64,000 nucleotides of DNA from Bradyrhizobium sp. CCGUVB1N3 (GTDB lineage Bacteria > Pseudomonadota > Alphaproteobacteria > Rhizobiales > Xanthobacteraceae). Below are positions 28,552 to 37,595 of this stretch, piece after piece (position 1 is the first letter of the stretch; every line of letters starts with the position of its first letter). A program made the position numbers and the translations under genes. Where the stretch lies: assembly GCF_024199925.1 (NCBI RefSeq), contig NZ_JANADR010000001.1, positions 8,993,501 through 9,057,500 on the forward strand, written 5' to 3'. A model generated the notes under the pieces. It was not told the origin of the DNA. It did no database searches and saw only the letters and a program-made list of their open reading frames with translations.

Positions 28552-31229
28552 ATACGATGACCATCAATGGCCGCATCGAGCCCCTGCCTGAAGATCCCGA
28601 TGCGCTGCTTATCGATGTCGTGCGCGATCAGCTCGGTCTCACCGGCACCAAGCTCGTCTGCGGTGGTGGTGTCTGCGGCGCCTGCACGGTGCTCGTCGAC
28701 GGCGTGCCGGTCACGAGCTGCCTGATGCCGGCGCGTGCCGCCGCTGGAAAATCCGTGACGACTGTGGAAGGCATTGGCGCACAGGAGCTGCACCCGGTGC
28801 AGAAGGCGTTCATGGCGCATGACGCCTTGCAATGCGGCTTCTGCACGCCCGGCTTCATCGTGGAGGCGGCTGCGTTCTGCGATCGCTGGCGCGCCGTAAA
28901 GGGGGCGGCCGTGCCTTCGCGTGAGGAGATCGGCGCCGCGCTGTCGGGCCATCTCTGCCGCTGCGGCGCCTATGACGCGATCTTTCACGCGGTGGCGGAT
29001 ACCTGTGCCGGCCGTTTCGACGGCGATCATTTCGCAAGTCCACGCATCGAGGCGCGCGACAAGGTGACGGGCGCAGCAAAATACACCGTAGATATCAGGC
29101 ATGACGGCCAGCTCGAGGGCGTGATCCTGCGCTCCCGCGACGCGCATGCGCGCATCACCGCGCTCGACCTCGCCCCGGCGCGCGCTCTAGGCGGCGTCAC
29201 TGCAGTGTCGCTGCTGTCCGACGATCGCATCGTGCGCTATGTCGGCGAGCCGATCGCGGCGGTCGCGGCGAAGGACCGCAGGACTGCGCTCGCCGCGCTT
29301 GCTGCGATCAAGCCGACCAGCGAACCGCTGCCCGCGGTGATCGGGCTCGACGCGGCGCGGAAAGATGATGCGCCCCTGGTGTTCGACCGAGCTAGCCGCA
29401 AGAGAGCGGGCAATGTCTCGGAAGCGGCGGGCGGGCCTGCGCCATGGAAGCAGAACGTTCGCGGGCCGACGTCGGTGTTTGCCAAGCGCGCCAAGAGAGC
29501 GCGCAACTGGGTGAACGAGGCGCGCCAGGCCAACAACCGTCTTCTCGTCGAGGGGACATTCCGCACCGGCACGCAGCAGCATGCCTGTCTCGAGCCGCAT
29601 GCCGCGGTTGCGCGTTTCGATGGCGAGGAGTTGACGGTGCATGCCTCGTCCCAGTGGGTGGTCCATCTGAAGGAGCAGATCGCAAAGCGCTTCAAGCTCG
29701 ATCCTGCGCGCATCCGCGTGATCGCCGATCATGTCGGCGGCGGTTTCGGCTCGAAGGCGAGCATCGGCGCCGAGACGATTGCCGCGGTCGAGCTCGCACG
29801 CGCGGCGAATGCGCCGGTAAGGGTTACCTACGACCGGCATGAAGAATTGTCGGTCGCCGGCTATCGTCCGGCCGCGGAGGTGAAGGTCGCCCTGTTGCCC
29901 TCCGATCGGGGCGAGTTGAAAGCGCTCTCCGTCACGGCGCATGCTGATACGGGCGCTGCGATCAACTCGACGATCGCGGGTCTCGCACGGCTGATGTATC
30001 CGGCCGAGGCCAAGGATCTGTCGGATTTCGACGTCATCAGCAATCTGCCGCCGGGTGCGGCGTTCCGTGGGCCCGGCGGTCCGCCGATGGCATTTGCGGT
30101 GGAGCAGGCGGTCGACGAGGCCGCCCTGCGGCTCGCCGTCGATCCGATTGCCTTGCGCAAGCGCTGGGATCCGGATCCCAATCGGCAAAGGCTCTATGAC
30201 TGGGCCTTGAGCCTCGACGTCTGGCGCAATCGGAGCTCGGCCGGGAGCGGTCGCTATCGCCGCGGCGTTGGCGTGGCGACCGGCTACTGGTTCTATCTCT
30301 GGCAGCCCAAGGTCAAGGTCGAGATCGCGGTCAAGGGCGGCCGCATCGTTGCATCGACTGCGACGCAGGATATCGGGACCGGCACCCGCAGCGTTCTGGC
30401 CGATACGGTCGCTCGCGAATTCGATCTCGAGGCGAGCGAGGTCGAGGTGCGCATCGGCGACTCGTCGCTCCCCGAAGGCCCCGGCTCCGGTGGCAGTCGC
30501 GTCACCGCCTCGGTGCTGCCGCCGACGCTTACGGCGATCCAGAAGTTGAAAGCCGCGCTCCTGGAGCAAGCCACGCGCAAGCCCGCACCGGGCTCGAATG
30601 CGCCATGGCGTGAGCTGATCGCGCGCTCGGGAGATATCGCTATCTCGGAGACGCGTGGCGAGGACGGGAAGAACACGGCGCCTGGCATCCGATCGCCGCT
30701 CAAGGACCTCGGGCTTCTCGGCGTGGTGTTCGGCTGGATGATGCGCCGCAACTCGAACCTCGTCATCGGCGCGGGCGTGCCGAGCTCGGTGCAGGTGATC
30801 GAAGTCGAGGTCGATACCTGGCTCGGTCACGTGCGCGTGCTCAAGGTGCACACGGGGATAGCGGTCGGGAAGATCGCGGCGCCTCGGCTCGCGCACAGCC
30901 AGGCCTGCGGTGCGGTGATCCAGGGGCTCGGCTACGCGCTTTACGAGGCGCGCGAGGTCGATCCGCTCAGCGGCGACGTCCTGACCGCCGGCATGGAGGA
31001 TTATCGCATCCCCGGCATTGCGGATACGCCCGAGATCGACGTGCATTTCGACGAGGGCGGTTTTGATCACGTGCTTGGCAACAGCGTCGGCATCGGTGAG
31101 GTGGCGACGGTACCGACGTCGCCTGCAGTCGCGAACGCGATTTTCAATGCGATTGGCGTTCGCCTAGCCGAAATTCCGATCCGGCCCGACCGTATCGTCG
31201 CCGCCTTGAAGGGGAGAACTGCGGCATGA
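28548..31229 (+). CDS. Fused molybdenum hydroxylase: [2Fe-2S] domain plus molybdopterin-binding domain (xanthine dehydrogenase family)
   Basis: An 893-residue fusion. Residues 1 to about 155 are the two-cluster iron-sulfur subunit (CGGGVCGACTVLVDG; CGFCTPGFIV; CRCGAYDAI). The rest is the molybdopterin-cytosine-dinucleotide subunit, with GGGFGSKASIGAE, GAAFRGPGG and the catalytic Glu near 851 in GIGEVATVP. No signal peptide is seen, so the enzyme is cytoplasmic. The FAD subunit follows with a 4-bp overlap. Fusion of the small and large subunits in this order, with FAD separate, is less common than three separate genes. Substrate unknown; it hydroxylates an aldehyde or aromatic heterocycle. Confidence 0.9.
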   Translation: MNTMTINGRIEPLPEDPDALLIDVVRDQLGLTGTKLVCGGGVCGACTVLVDGVPVTSCLMPARAAAGKSVTTVEGIGAQELHPVQKAFMAHDALQCGFCTPGFIVEAAAFCDRWRAVKGAAVPSREEIGAALSGHLCRCGAYDAIFHAVADTCAGRFDGDHFASPRIEARDKVTGAAKYTVDIRHDGQLEGVILRSRDAHARITALDLAPARALGGVTAVSLLSDDRIVRYVGEPIAAVAAKDRRTALAALAAIKPTSEPLPAVIGLDAARKDDAPLVFDRASRKRAGNVSEAAGGPAPWKQNVRGPTSVFAKRAKRARNWVNEARQANNRLLVEGTFRTGTQQHACLEPHAAVARFDGEELTVHASSQWVVHLKEQIAKRFKLDPARIRVIADHVGGGFGSKASIGAETIAAVELARAANAPVRVTYDRHEELSVAGYRPAAEVKVALLPSDRGELKALSVTAHADTGAAINSTIAGLARLMYPAEAKDLSDFDVISNLPPGAAFRGPGGPPMAFAVEQAVDEAALRLAVDPIALRKRWDPDPNRQRLYDWALSLDVWRNRSSAGSGRYRRGVGVATGYWFYLWQPKVKVEIAVKGGRIVASTATQDIGTGTRSVLADTVAREFDLEASEVEVRIGDSSLPEGPGSGGSRVTASVLPPTLTAIQKLKAALLEQATRKPAPGSNAPWRELIARSGDIAISETRGEDGKNTAPGIRSPLKDLGLLGVVFGWMMRRNSNLVIGAGVPSSVQVIEVEVDTWLGHVRVLKVHTGIAVGKIAAPRLAHSQACGAVIQGLGYALYEAREVDPLSGDVLTAGMEDYRIPGIADTPEIDVHFDEGGFDHVLGNSVGIGEVATVPTSPAVANAIFNAIGVRLAEIPIRPDRIVAALKGRTAA

Positions 31230-32152
31230 ACGCCTCGTCAGCAGAGATCGCGGGTATCGCACCCGAATTCCGCGCCGCCGGCACGGATCTGTCCGAGCGC
31301 CGCCGCAGCGGGGTGTCCCGTGGGCCCATCGTCGATCTCTCCGCGACATCAGGCACGATCGGGATCGACTGGGCTGCGGACGGCTCGGCCCGCATCGGCG
31401 CATTCACCACGATCGCGGCGATCGCGTCCGATGAGCGCATCCGGGATGCCTATCCCGGCATCGCCGCCGCCGCGCAAGGCCTCGCCACGCCGCAGATCCG
31501 GCATCTGGCAACGCTCGGCGGCAACCTCGCTCAGCGTTCGCGTTGCTGGTATTTCCGCAATCCGCAGATCGGCTGTCTCAAGAAGGGCGGCTCCGACTGC
31601 CCGGCGCGATCGGGTAATCATCTCTATCACGCGGCATTCGATCTCGGGCCTTGCGTGGCCCCGCATCCGTCGACCATGGCCATGGCGCTGCTCGCCTATG
31701 ATGCGACGATCACGACAGACCGGCGCATCCGATTGTCGCTGCCTGAACTCATCGGCGACGGCACCAACGGCGCCGCAGATAATGCGCTCGAGCCGGGCGA
31801 AAGGATCGTGGCCATCTCGCTTCCGGCACCGCTCGCCTCCGAGCGCGCCCACTACAAGCGCGCCATCAGCCGCAGTTATGCGGAATGGCCGCTGGTCGAA
31901 GTTTGCGCGCGCGTCGTGGTATCTGGCGGTATCTTCCAGCATGTCCGCATCGCCGCCGGTGGGGTCGCCCCGGTGCCGCTGCGGCTGACGGCGTGCCAGG
32001 CGGCGTTGGAGGGAAAGCCGACAAACGCAGAAATCATCGCACAAGCCGCGCAGCTCGCAACATCAGGGGCAAAGCCGCTGCCGATGACCGGCTATAAGCT
32101 CGACCTGTTGGTTGGCCTGGTGCGGGACGTGGTGGAGCGGATTGCGAAGTAG
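31226..32152 (+). CDS. FAD-binding subunit of the molybdenum hydroxylase, with a four-Cys insert
   Basis: A 308-residue CoxM/XdhA-type FAD subunit, with ATLGGNLAQRSRCWYFR and the C-terminal CO_deh_flav_C domain. The segment between NLAQRS and HPSTMAMAL contains four cysteines (RCWYF, GCLKKG, DCPARS, PCVAPHPS). A comparable insert in PaoB and 4-hydroxybenzoyl-CoA reductase beta subunits binds a [4Fe-4S] cluster, so an extra cluster is likely here. The start lies in the ATGA overlap with the previous gene, with GGGGAGA upstream. It completes the enzyme encoded by the operon that starts with the TetR gene. Confidence 0.9.
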   Translation: MNASSAEIAGIAPEFRAAGTDLSERRRSGVSRGPIVDLSATSGTIGIDWAADGSARIGAFTTIAAIASDERIRDAYPGIAAAAQGLATPQIRHLATLGGNLAQRSRCWYFRNPQIGCLKKGGSDCPARSGNHLYHAAFDLGPCVAPHPSTMAMALLAYDATITTDRRIRLSLPELIGDGTNGAADNALEPGERIVAISLPAPLASERAHYKRAISRSYAEWPLVEVCARVVVSGGIFQHVRIAAGGVAPVPLRLTACQAALEGKPTNAEIIAQAAQLATSGAKPLPMTGYKLDLLVGLVRDVVERIAK

Positions 32153-32170
32153 GTTGGCCGACCCTCGCGC

Positions 32171-32953
32171 TCATCCACCGTCGTCATCGTCCTGCAGGAT
32201 CGTGTCCGACAGGAGCGCGGCGGCCTTCTGAAGCGGGCCGATGAAACGGTCGAGTTCGGCGAAGCTCACGCGCGCTGCCGGGACCGAGACGCCCAGGCAC
32301 GCGATCAGCTCACGGTCCGGCGACAGGATGGGGACGGCACATCCAACCACGCCCTTGACGTACTCCTCGTTGGTCTTGGCCCAGCCGCGAGCGCGCGTCT
32401 CCTCGAGCACCTTCATCAATGCGTCGTAGTCTGCGATCGTCGTATCCGTAAATTTCGTCAGCGCGAGCGCGCGGCACAGCTTCTCGCGCGCTTTCTCCGG
32501 CAAGCGGCTCATGTAGATCTTGCCTGTCGACGTACAGTGCAGCGGCGCCGCTTCGCCCGGATTGAATTGCAGTCCCTGCGGTTGCGAGACGCGGACGCTG
32601 TCGACATAGGCCACCATGTTGTCGCGCACGACGCCGATCTCGCATTGCTCGCCGATTTCGCCGGCGACCGCGCGCAGCACGGCATGCCGGCGCGCGGTGC
32701 GGAATGCAGCGCCGATGACCTTCGCGGACAGGGTGACGAGCTGATTGCCGACCACATAGCGCTTGGTCCCGAGCGCCTTCTGGAGAAGGCCGCGTTCCTC
32801 AAGGTTTCCGATCAACCGGTGCGCGGTCGGAAGCGGTAGGGCGAGCGCCTGGGCGATCTCCGCGACTGACGCGGCTTTGGTTTGACCGGCGACGTGCCCG
32901 ACGATGGCAAAGGCGCGATCGAGTGGTCCGTCGGTCTTGGCTGGCTCCGCCAT
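32171..32953 (-). CDS. IclR-family transcriptional regulator
   Basis: The ATG at 32953 (MAEPAKTDGPLDRAFA) follows a strong AAGGAGG and gives 260 residues. A winged helix is seen in AASVAEIAQALALPLPTAHRLIGNLEERG. The effector domain has CTSTGKIYMSRLP and GVVGCAVPILS, typical of IclR. It diverges from the aminotransferase-ABC transporter operon that starts at 33135 and most likely controls it. It is convergent with the FAD subunit gene. Confidence 0.92.
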   Translation of the reverse strand: MAEPAKTDGPLDRAFAIVGHVAGQTKAASVAEIAQALALPLPTAHRLIGNLEERGLLQKALGTKRYVVGNQLVTLSAKVIGAAFRTARRHAVLRAVAGEIGEQCEIGVVRDNMVAYVDSVRVSQPQGLQFNPGEAAPLHCTSTGKIYMSRLPEKAREKLCRALALTKFTDTTIADYDALMKVLEETRARGWAKTNEEYVKGVVGCAVPILSPDRELIACLGVSVPAARVSFAELDRFIGPLQKAAALLSDTILQDDDDGG

Positions 32954-32986
32954 GGGCGCCTCCTTTAGTCGAGGCAATAAATTATC

Positions 32987-33022
32987 ATTTTTCGGAATAA
33001 AAACTATTGAAATATGAAAAAT
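32987..33022. promoter_or_regulatory. AT-rich inverted repeat between the IclR gene and the aminotransferase operon
   Basis: ATTTTTC (32987-32993) and GAAAAAT (33016-33022) are perfect inverted arms around 22 bp of AT-rich sequence. This 180-bp divergent region is much richer in A and T than the genes around it. It is the expected position of the IclR operator and the two promoters. The repeat is short and low in complexity, so it is a weak call. Confidence 0.35.
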
Positions 33023-33134
33023 ACATTAGACGATTTCCCCTCGCTGCTCATATCGTTGGCTTCGCCGGCCGGTGACCAGGATTTGTGCAGTGCGAACTGG
33101 GTCCCCGTGGCGGCGCGCCGAACAGGAGAGTGAG

Positions 33135-34295
33135 ATGTCAGGTCATTACGACGTCGATGCCGTGCGGAAGGAATTCCCGGCTGCCGAGCGGATGACCTAT
33201 CTCGACTCTGGATTCCAGGCGCCGCTCGCGCGCCCCGTGAAGGCGGCGATCGACCTCTATCTCCGCGAAGGCCTCGAGACGGCCGGCCCGAAGAGCGTGT
33301 GGCTCGACCGCGTCGAGCAGACGCGGACCAAGGTCGCGCACTTCCTCGGCGTGTCCGCCGACGAGATCGCCTTCACCAAGAACACGTCGGAAAGCATGAA
33401 CATTGCCGCGAACGCCCTGCAGCTGCGGGCGGGCGACAATGTCCTGATGGTTCACGGTGATCACCCGAACAATGCATACGCCTTTCTCAACCTGCAACGG
33501 AAGGGCGTCGAAGTGCGGTTCGTGCCGATGACCGATGTCGTCGATGCCGCGAGCTTTCATCCCCATATCGATGCGAACACCCGCGCGATCTCGATGTCGC
33601 ATGTGACCTTTCACGCCGGCCACCGCTTCGATATCGAGAGTGTCGGTGCCTTGTGCGCGGAGAAGGGCCTCCATTTCATCGTCGACGTGATGCAGGCGAT
33701 TGGCGTGGTGCCGATCGATGCAAAAGCCATTCGCGCGAGCTTCATCGGGTCGGGCAGTCACAAGGGCCTGCTCGTTCCCCAGGGGCTCGGGCTTCTTTAT
33801 TGGGACAGCGCCAATGCGGAGCTCGAGCCCGCTTATCTCGCTGCCGCAAGCCTTGCGGAGATCCCGGCCGATCTCATTGCCCGCCCGGACAAGCTCACGC
33901 CGGCTCCGAGCGCCCGCCGCTTCGAGCTCGGCAATTTCAATCTTCCGGCGATCCATGCGCTTGGCGCCTCGCTCGACCTGATCGCGCAGATCGGCGTCGA
34001 GAACATCCAGAGCCACTGCTTCGATCTCGGCGATCATCTCATCGCCGAGCTCGATGCGCTCGATATCCGGCTCGTCGGTCCGCGCGACCGGAAGCACCGT
34101 GCGCCGCACATCTACGTCATCGCGCTGCCTGCGGCCGAATGGCTCGGCTACTTCGAAGAAAATGGCGTGCGCGTGTCGCCGGAACGGGACGGCATTCGCG
34201 TGTCGTTCGGCATGTTCAACAAATCAGCGGATGTCGATCGCCTGATCGAGCTCATCCGCCGGCGCGGTGTGAAGACATCATCCAAGGCTGCCTAG
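33135..34295 (+). CDS. Class V aminotransferase (cysteine desulfurase / isopenicillin N epimerase-like)
   Basis: The ATG at 33135 follows AGGAGAG and gives 386 residues. PLP-dependent class V marks are TYLDSGFQAPL, FTKNTSESMNIAAN, HVTFHAG, and the PLP lysine in GSGSHKGLLVPQGLG. The active-site Cys of true cysteine desulfurases is not obvious at the C-terminal loop, so sulfur delivery is unlikely. It heads a same-strand group with a polar amino acid ABC transporter, which suggests that it acts on the imported amino acid or amine (for example an elimination, racemisation or transamination). Specific reaction unknown. Confidence 0.87.
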   Translation: MSGHYDVDAVRKEFPAAERMTYLDSGFQAPLARPVKAAIDLYLREGLETAGPKSVWLDRVEQTRTKVAHFLGVSADEIAFTKNTSESMNIAANALQLRAGDNVLMVHGDHPNNAYAFLNLQRKGVEVRFVPMTDVVDAASFHPHIDANTRAISMSHVTFHAGHRFDIESVGALCAEKGLHFIVDVMQAIGVVPIDAKAIRASFIGSGSHKGLLVPQGLGLLYWDSANAELEPAYLAAASLAEIPADLIARPDKLTPAPSARRFELGNFNLPAIHALGASLDLIAQIGVENIQSHCFDLGDHLIAELDALDIRLVGPRDRKHRAPHIYVIALPAAEWLGYFEENGVRVSPERDGIRVSFGMFNKSADVDRLIELIRRRGVKTSSKAA

Positions 34296-34336
34296 AAGGC
34301 CGCCAAGGCCAGAGATATGAGAGGAGGGTGCAGGAC

Positions 34337-35239
34337 ATGAGGAATTTTGCACGGATGCTGGGGGCCCTGTCGGGCCTTGTGGCTGTCACCGCGATGGTCG
34401 AGCCGTCGGCCGCCGCCGATAGTCCGACGTTGACCAAGATCAAGTCCAGCGGCGCGATCACGATCGGCTACCGCGAGGCGTCGATCCCGTTCTCCTACCT
34501 CGGCCCCGATCAAAAGCCGATCGGCTTCTCGCTCGATCTCTGCGCCGCCATCGTCGAGCGCATCAAGACGGAGCTCAACCTGCCCAATCTCACCGTCAAC
34601 TACACGCCGGTGAACTCGTCCAACCGGATTCCGCTGATTCAGAGCGGCACCGTCGATATCGAATGCGGCGGAACGGCCAACGACAAGAAGCGGCAGGAGC
34701 AGGTGTCGTTTTCGGTGACGACCTTCGTCAGCCAGCCGCGCTGGCTGGTCAAGGCCGACAGCGGCCTGAAGACCGCCGGCGATCTCAAGGGCAAGACCAT
34801 CGTCGTCACGCAGGGCTCCAACGCGATCGGCTTCGCGCAAGGCGTGAACGCCAAGGAGCAGCTCGGCCTCAACATCGTCCAGGCGAAGGATCACGCCGAG
34901 TCGTTCCTGATGCTGAATACGGGGCGCGCCGCGGCCTTCATGGAAGACGACATCCTTCTCGCAGGCCTCAAGGCTGCAGCACCGAAGCCGGACGCGCTGA
35001 TCTTCCTTCCCGAAGGTTATGCGAGGGTCTATTACGGGCTGATGTTCACGAAAGGCGATGCCGGCTTCAAGGCGCTCGTCGATGACGTTCTGTCCAAACA
35101 GATGGCCTCGGGCCAGTTCGAGAAGACCTACACGAAATGGTTCACCAGGCCGATCCCGCCCAAGGGTGAGAATCTCGCATTTCCGCTCACCGATACGCTG
35201 ATGGAGCGGATCGCGCAGCCCAGCGACGCGGTCGACTGA
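34337..35239 (+). CDS. Periplasmic amino acid-binding protein of an ABC transporter (GltI-like)
   Basis: The ATG at 34337, after GGAGGGTGCAGG, gives 300 residues with a signal peptide (MRNFARMLGALSGLVAVTAM, cleavage near SAAA). The SBP_bac_3 fold is marked by ITIGYREASIPFSY, IGFSLDLCAAIVERI, and VDIECGGTANDKKR, all near the GltI/glutamate-aspartate receptor type. It lies 41 bp after the aminotransferase and 64 bp before the first permease. Confidence 0.92.
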   Translation: MRNFARMLGALSGLVAVTAMVEPSAAADSPTLTKIKSSGAITIGYREASIPFSYLGPDQKPIGFSLDLCAAIVERIKTELNLPNLTVNYTPVNSSNRIPLIQSGTVDIECGGTANDKKRQEQVSFSVTTFVSQPRWLVKADSGLKTAGDLKGKTIVVTQGSNAIGFAQGVNAKEQLGLNIVQAKDHAESFLMLNTGRAAAFMEDDILLAGLKAAAPKPDALIFLPEGYARVYYGLMFTKGDAGFKALVDDVLSKQMASGQFEKTYTKWFTRPIPPKGENLAFPLTDTLMERIAQPSDAVD

Positions 35240-35303
35240 CCGGAAACGCCGCGGGACCCGATCAAGGTCGCCTTCGCTCGCACCGATAACTCTGAGGTTT
35301 GCG

Positions 35304-36098
35304 ATGTTCGGAGTGCTTTTTGAACAGGCGGCGGACGGCCAGCGCTATATCGACTGGCTTCTCGCGGGCCTCGGCTGGACGCTCGCGCTGGCTTTCTGTG
35401 GCTGGTGGATCGCCTTCGCCGTCGGCGTCATCGTCGGGATCGGCCGTACCGTGCCGAACCGGCTCGTGGCGGGGCTCGCACGGCTGTATGTCGAGATATT
35501 CCGGAACATCCCGGTGCTGGTGCAGATGTTTCTCTGGTACTTCGTGTTGCCGGAGATACTCCCGAGCCGCCTCGGTGACGCCATCAAGCAGATCCCGCCA
35601 CCTTGGGGATCGTTCTTCCCGGCGCTGGTGTGCCTCGGTCTCTACACCGCGGCGCGCATTGCCGAGCAGGTGCGCGCGGGCATCGAGGCCTTGCCGAAGG
35701 GCCAGGCCGAGGCAGCCAATGCGCTGGGCCTCACTCCCTATCTGACCTATCGCCACGTCATCGTCCCGCAGGCGCTGCGGCTGATCGTGCCGAGCCTGAC
35801 CAGCGAGGTCATGGGCATCTACAAGAACACCTCGGTGGCGCTCACGATCGGCCTGATGGAGCTGACTGCGCAGGCGCGGCAGATCAGTGAAGCGACCTTC
35901 CAGACCTTCACCGCCTTCGGTGCGGCGACGCTGATCTATCTCGTGCTAGCGCTCATCGCCTATCAATCGATGATGCTCATCGACAAGGCCGTGCGCATCC
36001 CGGGCTCCACGCCGGCGAAGGATGCGATCGAACCGGCCCTGGCGGACGACGTGCAGCCGGGCACCGCCTTGCCCCACGGAATGGAGGTCGTGAAATGA
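35304..36098 (+). CDS. Amino acid ABC transporter permease (GltJ-like)
   Basis: A 264-residue inner-membrane permease of the His/Glu/Gln/Arg family. It carries IFRNIPVLVQMFLWYF and the EAA-loop EQVRAGIEALPKGQAEAANAL that contacts the ATPase. The C-terminal tail is hydrophilic. The next permease gene starts within its stop region (ATGA at 36095-36098), so the two are coupled. Substrate is a polar amino acid by homology of the set. Confidence 0.92.
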   Translation: MFGVLFEQAADGQRYIDWLLAGLGWTLALAFCGWWIAFAVGVIVGIGRTVPNRLVAGLARLYVEIFRNIPVLVQMFLWYFVLPEILPSRLGDAIKQIPPPWGSFFPALVCLGLYTAARIAEQVRAGIEALPKGQAEAANALGLTPYLTYRHVIVPQALRLIVPSLTSEVMGIYKNTSVALTIGLMELTAQARQISEATFQTFTAFGAATLIYLVLALIAYQSMMLIDKAVRIPGSTPAKDAIEPALADDVQPGTALPHGMEVVK

Positions 36099-36790
36099 AC
36101 AGCCTCGATTTCTCGATCCTCCTTCAGGCCTGGCCTTATCTCTGGTCGGGACTGCTATTCTCCCTCGCGCTGACCGCCGCTGCCTTCGTCATCGGCATGA
36201 TGCTGGGGACCTGCTTCGCCCTCGTGCAGCATTTCGAGGTTCCCGTCGTCAGCCAGATCGTGCGCAGCTATATCGCATTGGTCCGCTCGATCCCGTTGAT
36301 CCTCGTGCTGTTCTGGTTCTTCTTCCTGGTGCCGATCGTGCTTGGGCACCTCTCAGGCAACGGCCGTCCGATCCCGATCGGCGCCACCTGGACTGCCTTC
36401 ATCACCTTCGGCCTGTTCGAGGCGGCCTATTATTCCGAGATCATCCGCGTCGGATTGCGCGCGGTGAACCGGGGGCAGTTCGAAGCCTGCCAGGCGCTCG
36501 CGCTGTCCACCTTCGATACCTATCGATGCGTGATCCTGCCGCAGGTGATCCGGGTCGCGAGCCCGATCATCCTGAGCCAGACCATCATCCTGTTCCAGGA
36601 CACTTCGCTCGTTTACGTGCTCTCGCTGACCGATCTCCTTGGCGCGGCGTCGAAGCTCGCGCAGCTCAACGGCCGGCTCGTCGAGATGTATCTCGTGGTG
36701 GCAGTGGTCTATCTCGCCATCAGTTCGGCAGCGTCGCAGTGTGTCGCATCGCTCCGGCGGCGATATGCGCTCGGCGGGGCGCTCCGCTAG
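36095..36790 (+). CDS. Amino acid ABC transporter permease (GltK-like)
   Basis: A 231-residue permease, the second membrane subunit of the transporter. It has YIALVRSIPLILVLFWFFFL and the coupling loop EIIRVGLRAVNRGQFEACQAL. It overlaps the previous permease gene by four bases and is followed after 34 bp by the interrupted ATPase gene. Confidence 0.92.
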   Translation: MNSLDFSILLQAWPYLWSGLLFSLALTAAAFVIGMMLGTCFALVQHFEVPVVSQIVRSYIALVRSIPLILVLFWFFFLVPIVLGHLSGNGRPIPIGATWTAFITFGLFEAAYYSEIIRVGLRAVNRGQFEACQALALSTFDTYRCVILPQVIRVASPIILSQTIILFQDTSLVYVLSLTDLLGAASKLAQLNGRLVEMYLVVAVVYLAISSAASQCVASLRRRYALGGALR

Positions 36791-36824
36791 CAAACCTGCT
36801 CGGAAACCAGAGAGGGAGACCAAA

Positions 36825-37595
36825 ATGCGACAGGAAGGCGTAGTGAGCCTGGGCGATCATTCTCCCGCGATCGTCGTCGTGGAGAATCTGATGTAGCGGT
36901 TCGGGCGCTTTACGGCCCTGAATGATGTCAACCTGACCGTCGCGAAGGGCGAGAAGATCGTTCTGTGCGGCCCGTCCGGTTCGGGCAAGTCGACCCTGAT
37001 CCGCTGTATCAACCACATCGAGAGGCACGACGGCGGCCGGATCGTGGTCGACGGCGTGGAGCTGATGGACCGCATGGCCGACATCAACAGCGTTCGCTGC
37101 GAGGTCGGCATGGTGTTCCAGAGTTTTAACCTGTTCCCACACCTCTCGGTCGTCGAGAACTGCATGTTGGCACCGATGAAGGTTCGAGGGCTCTCGCGTC
37201 CTGAAGCGCACGAGCGTGCGATGGGTCTGCTCAGGAAGGTCCGCATTCACGGTCAGGCGGACAAATATCCCGCGCAGCTCTCGGGTGGCCAGCAGCAGCG
37301 CGTTGCCATCGCGCGCGCGCTGTGCATGCAGCCGAAGATCATGCTGTTCGACGAGCCGACCTCCGCGCTCGATCCGGAGATGGTCAAGGAGGTGCTGGAC
37401 ACCATGGTCCAGCTCGCAGGCGAAGGCATGACCATGGTGTGCGTGACCCATGAAATGGGCTTTGCCCGCGAGGTCGCCGACCGCGTCGTGTTCATGGACC
37501 AGGGCAGCATCGTCGAGGAGGGGGAGCCGGCGAGTTTCTTCCGCTCGCCGCGCACGGAACGTGCGAAGGGTTTTCTCAACCAGATCATCCACTAG
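36825..37595 (+). pseudogene. Amino acid ABC transporter ATPase interrupted by an in-frame amber codon
   Basis: Reading from the ATG at 36825 (after GAGGGAGAC), the frame runs 23 codons (ending ENLM) to TAG at 36894-36896 and then continues in the same frame to 37595. The whole would be 256 residues, the usual GlnQ/GltL length. All ATPase motifs lie after the stop: Walker [10 protein letters not shown], signature LSGGQQQR, Walker [13 protein letters not shown]. The stop occupies the place of the conserved Lys in the family pattern (K-x-Y/F-G), so a single AAG to TAG change explains it. No ATG, GTG or TTG lies in frame between the stop and Walker A. The first later ATG or GTG starts would remove Walker A. 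Either the gene is dead, the stop is read through, or the base is a sequencing error. Confidence 0.85.
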
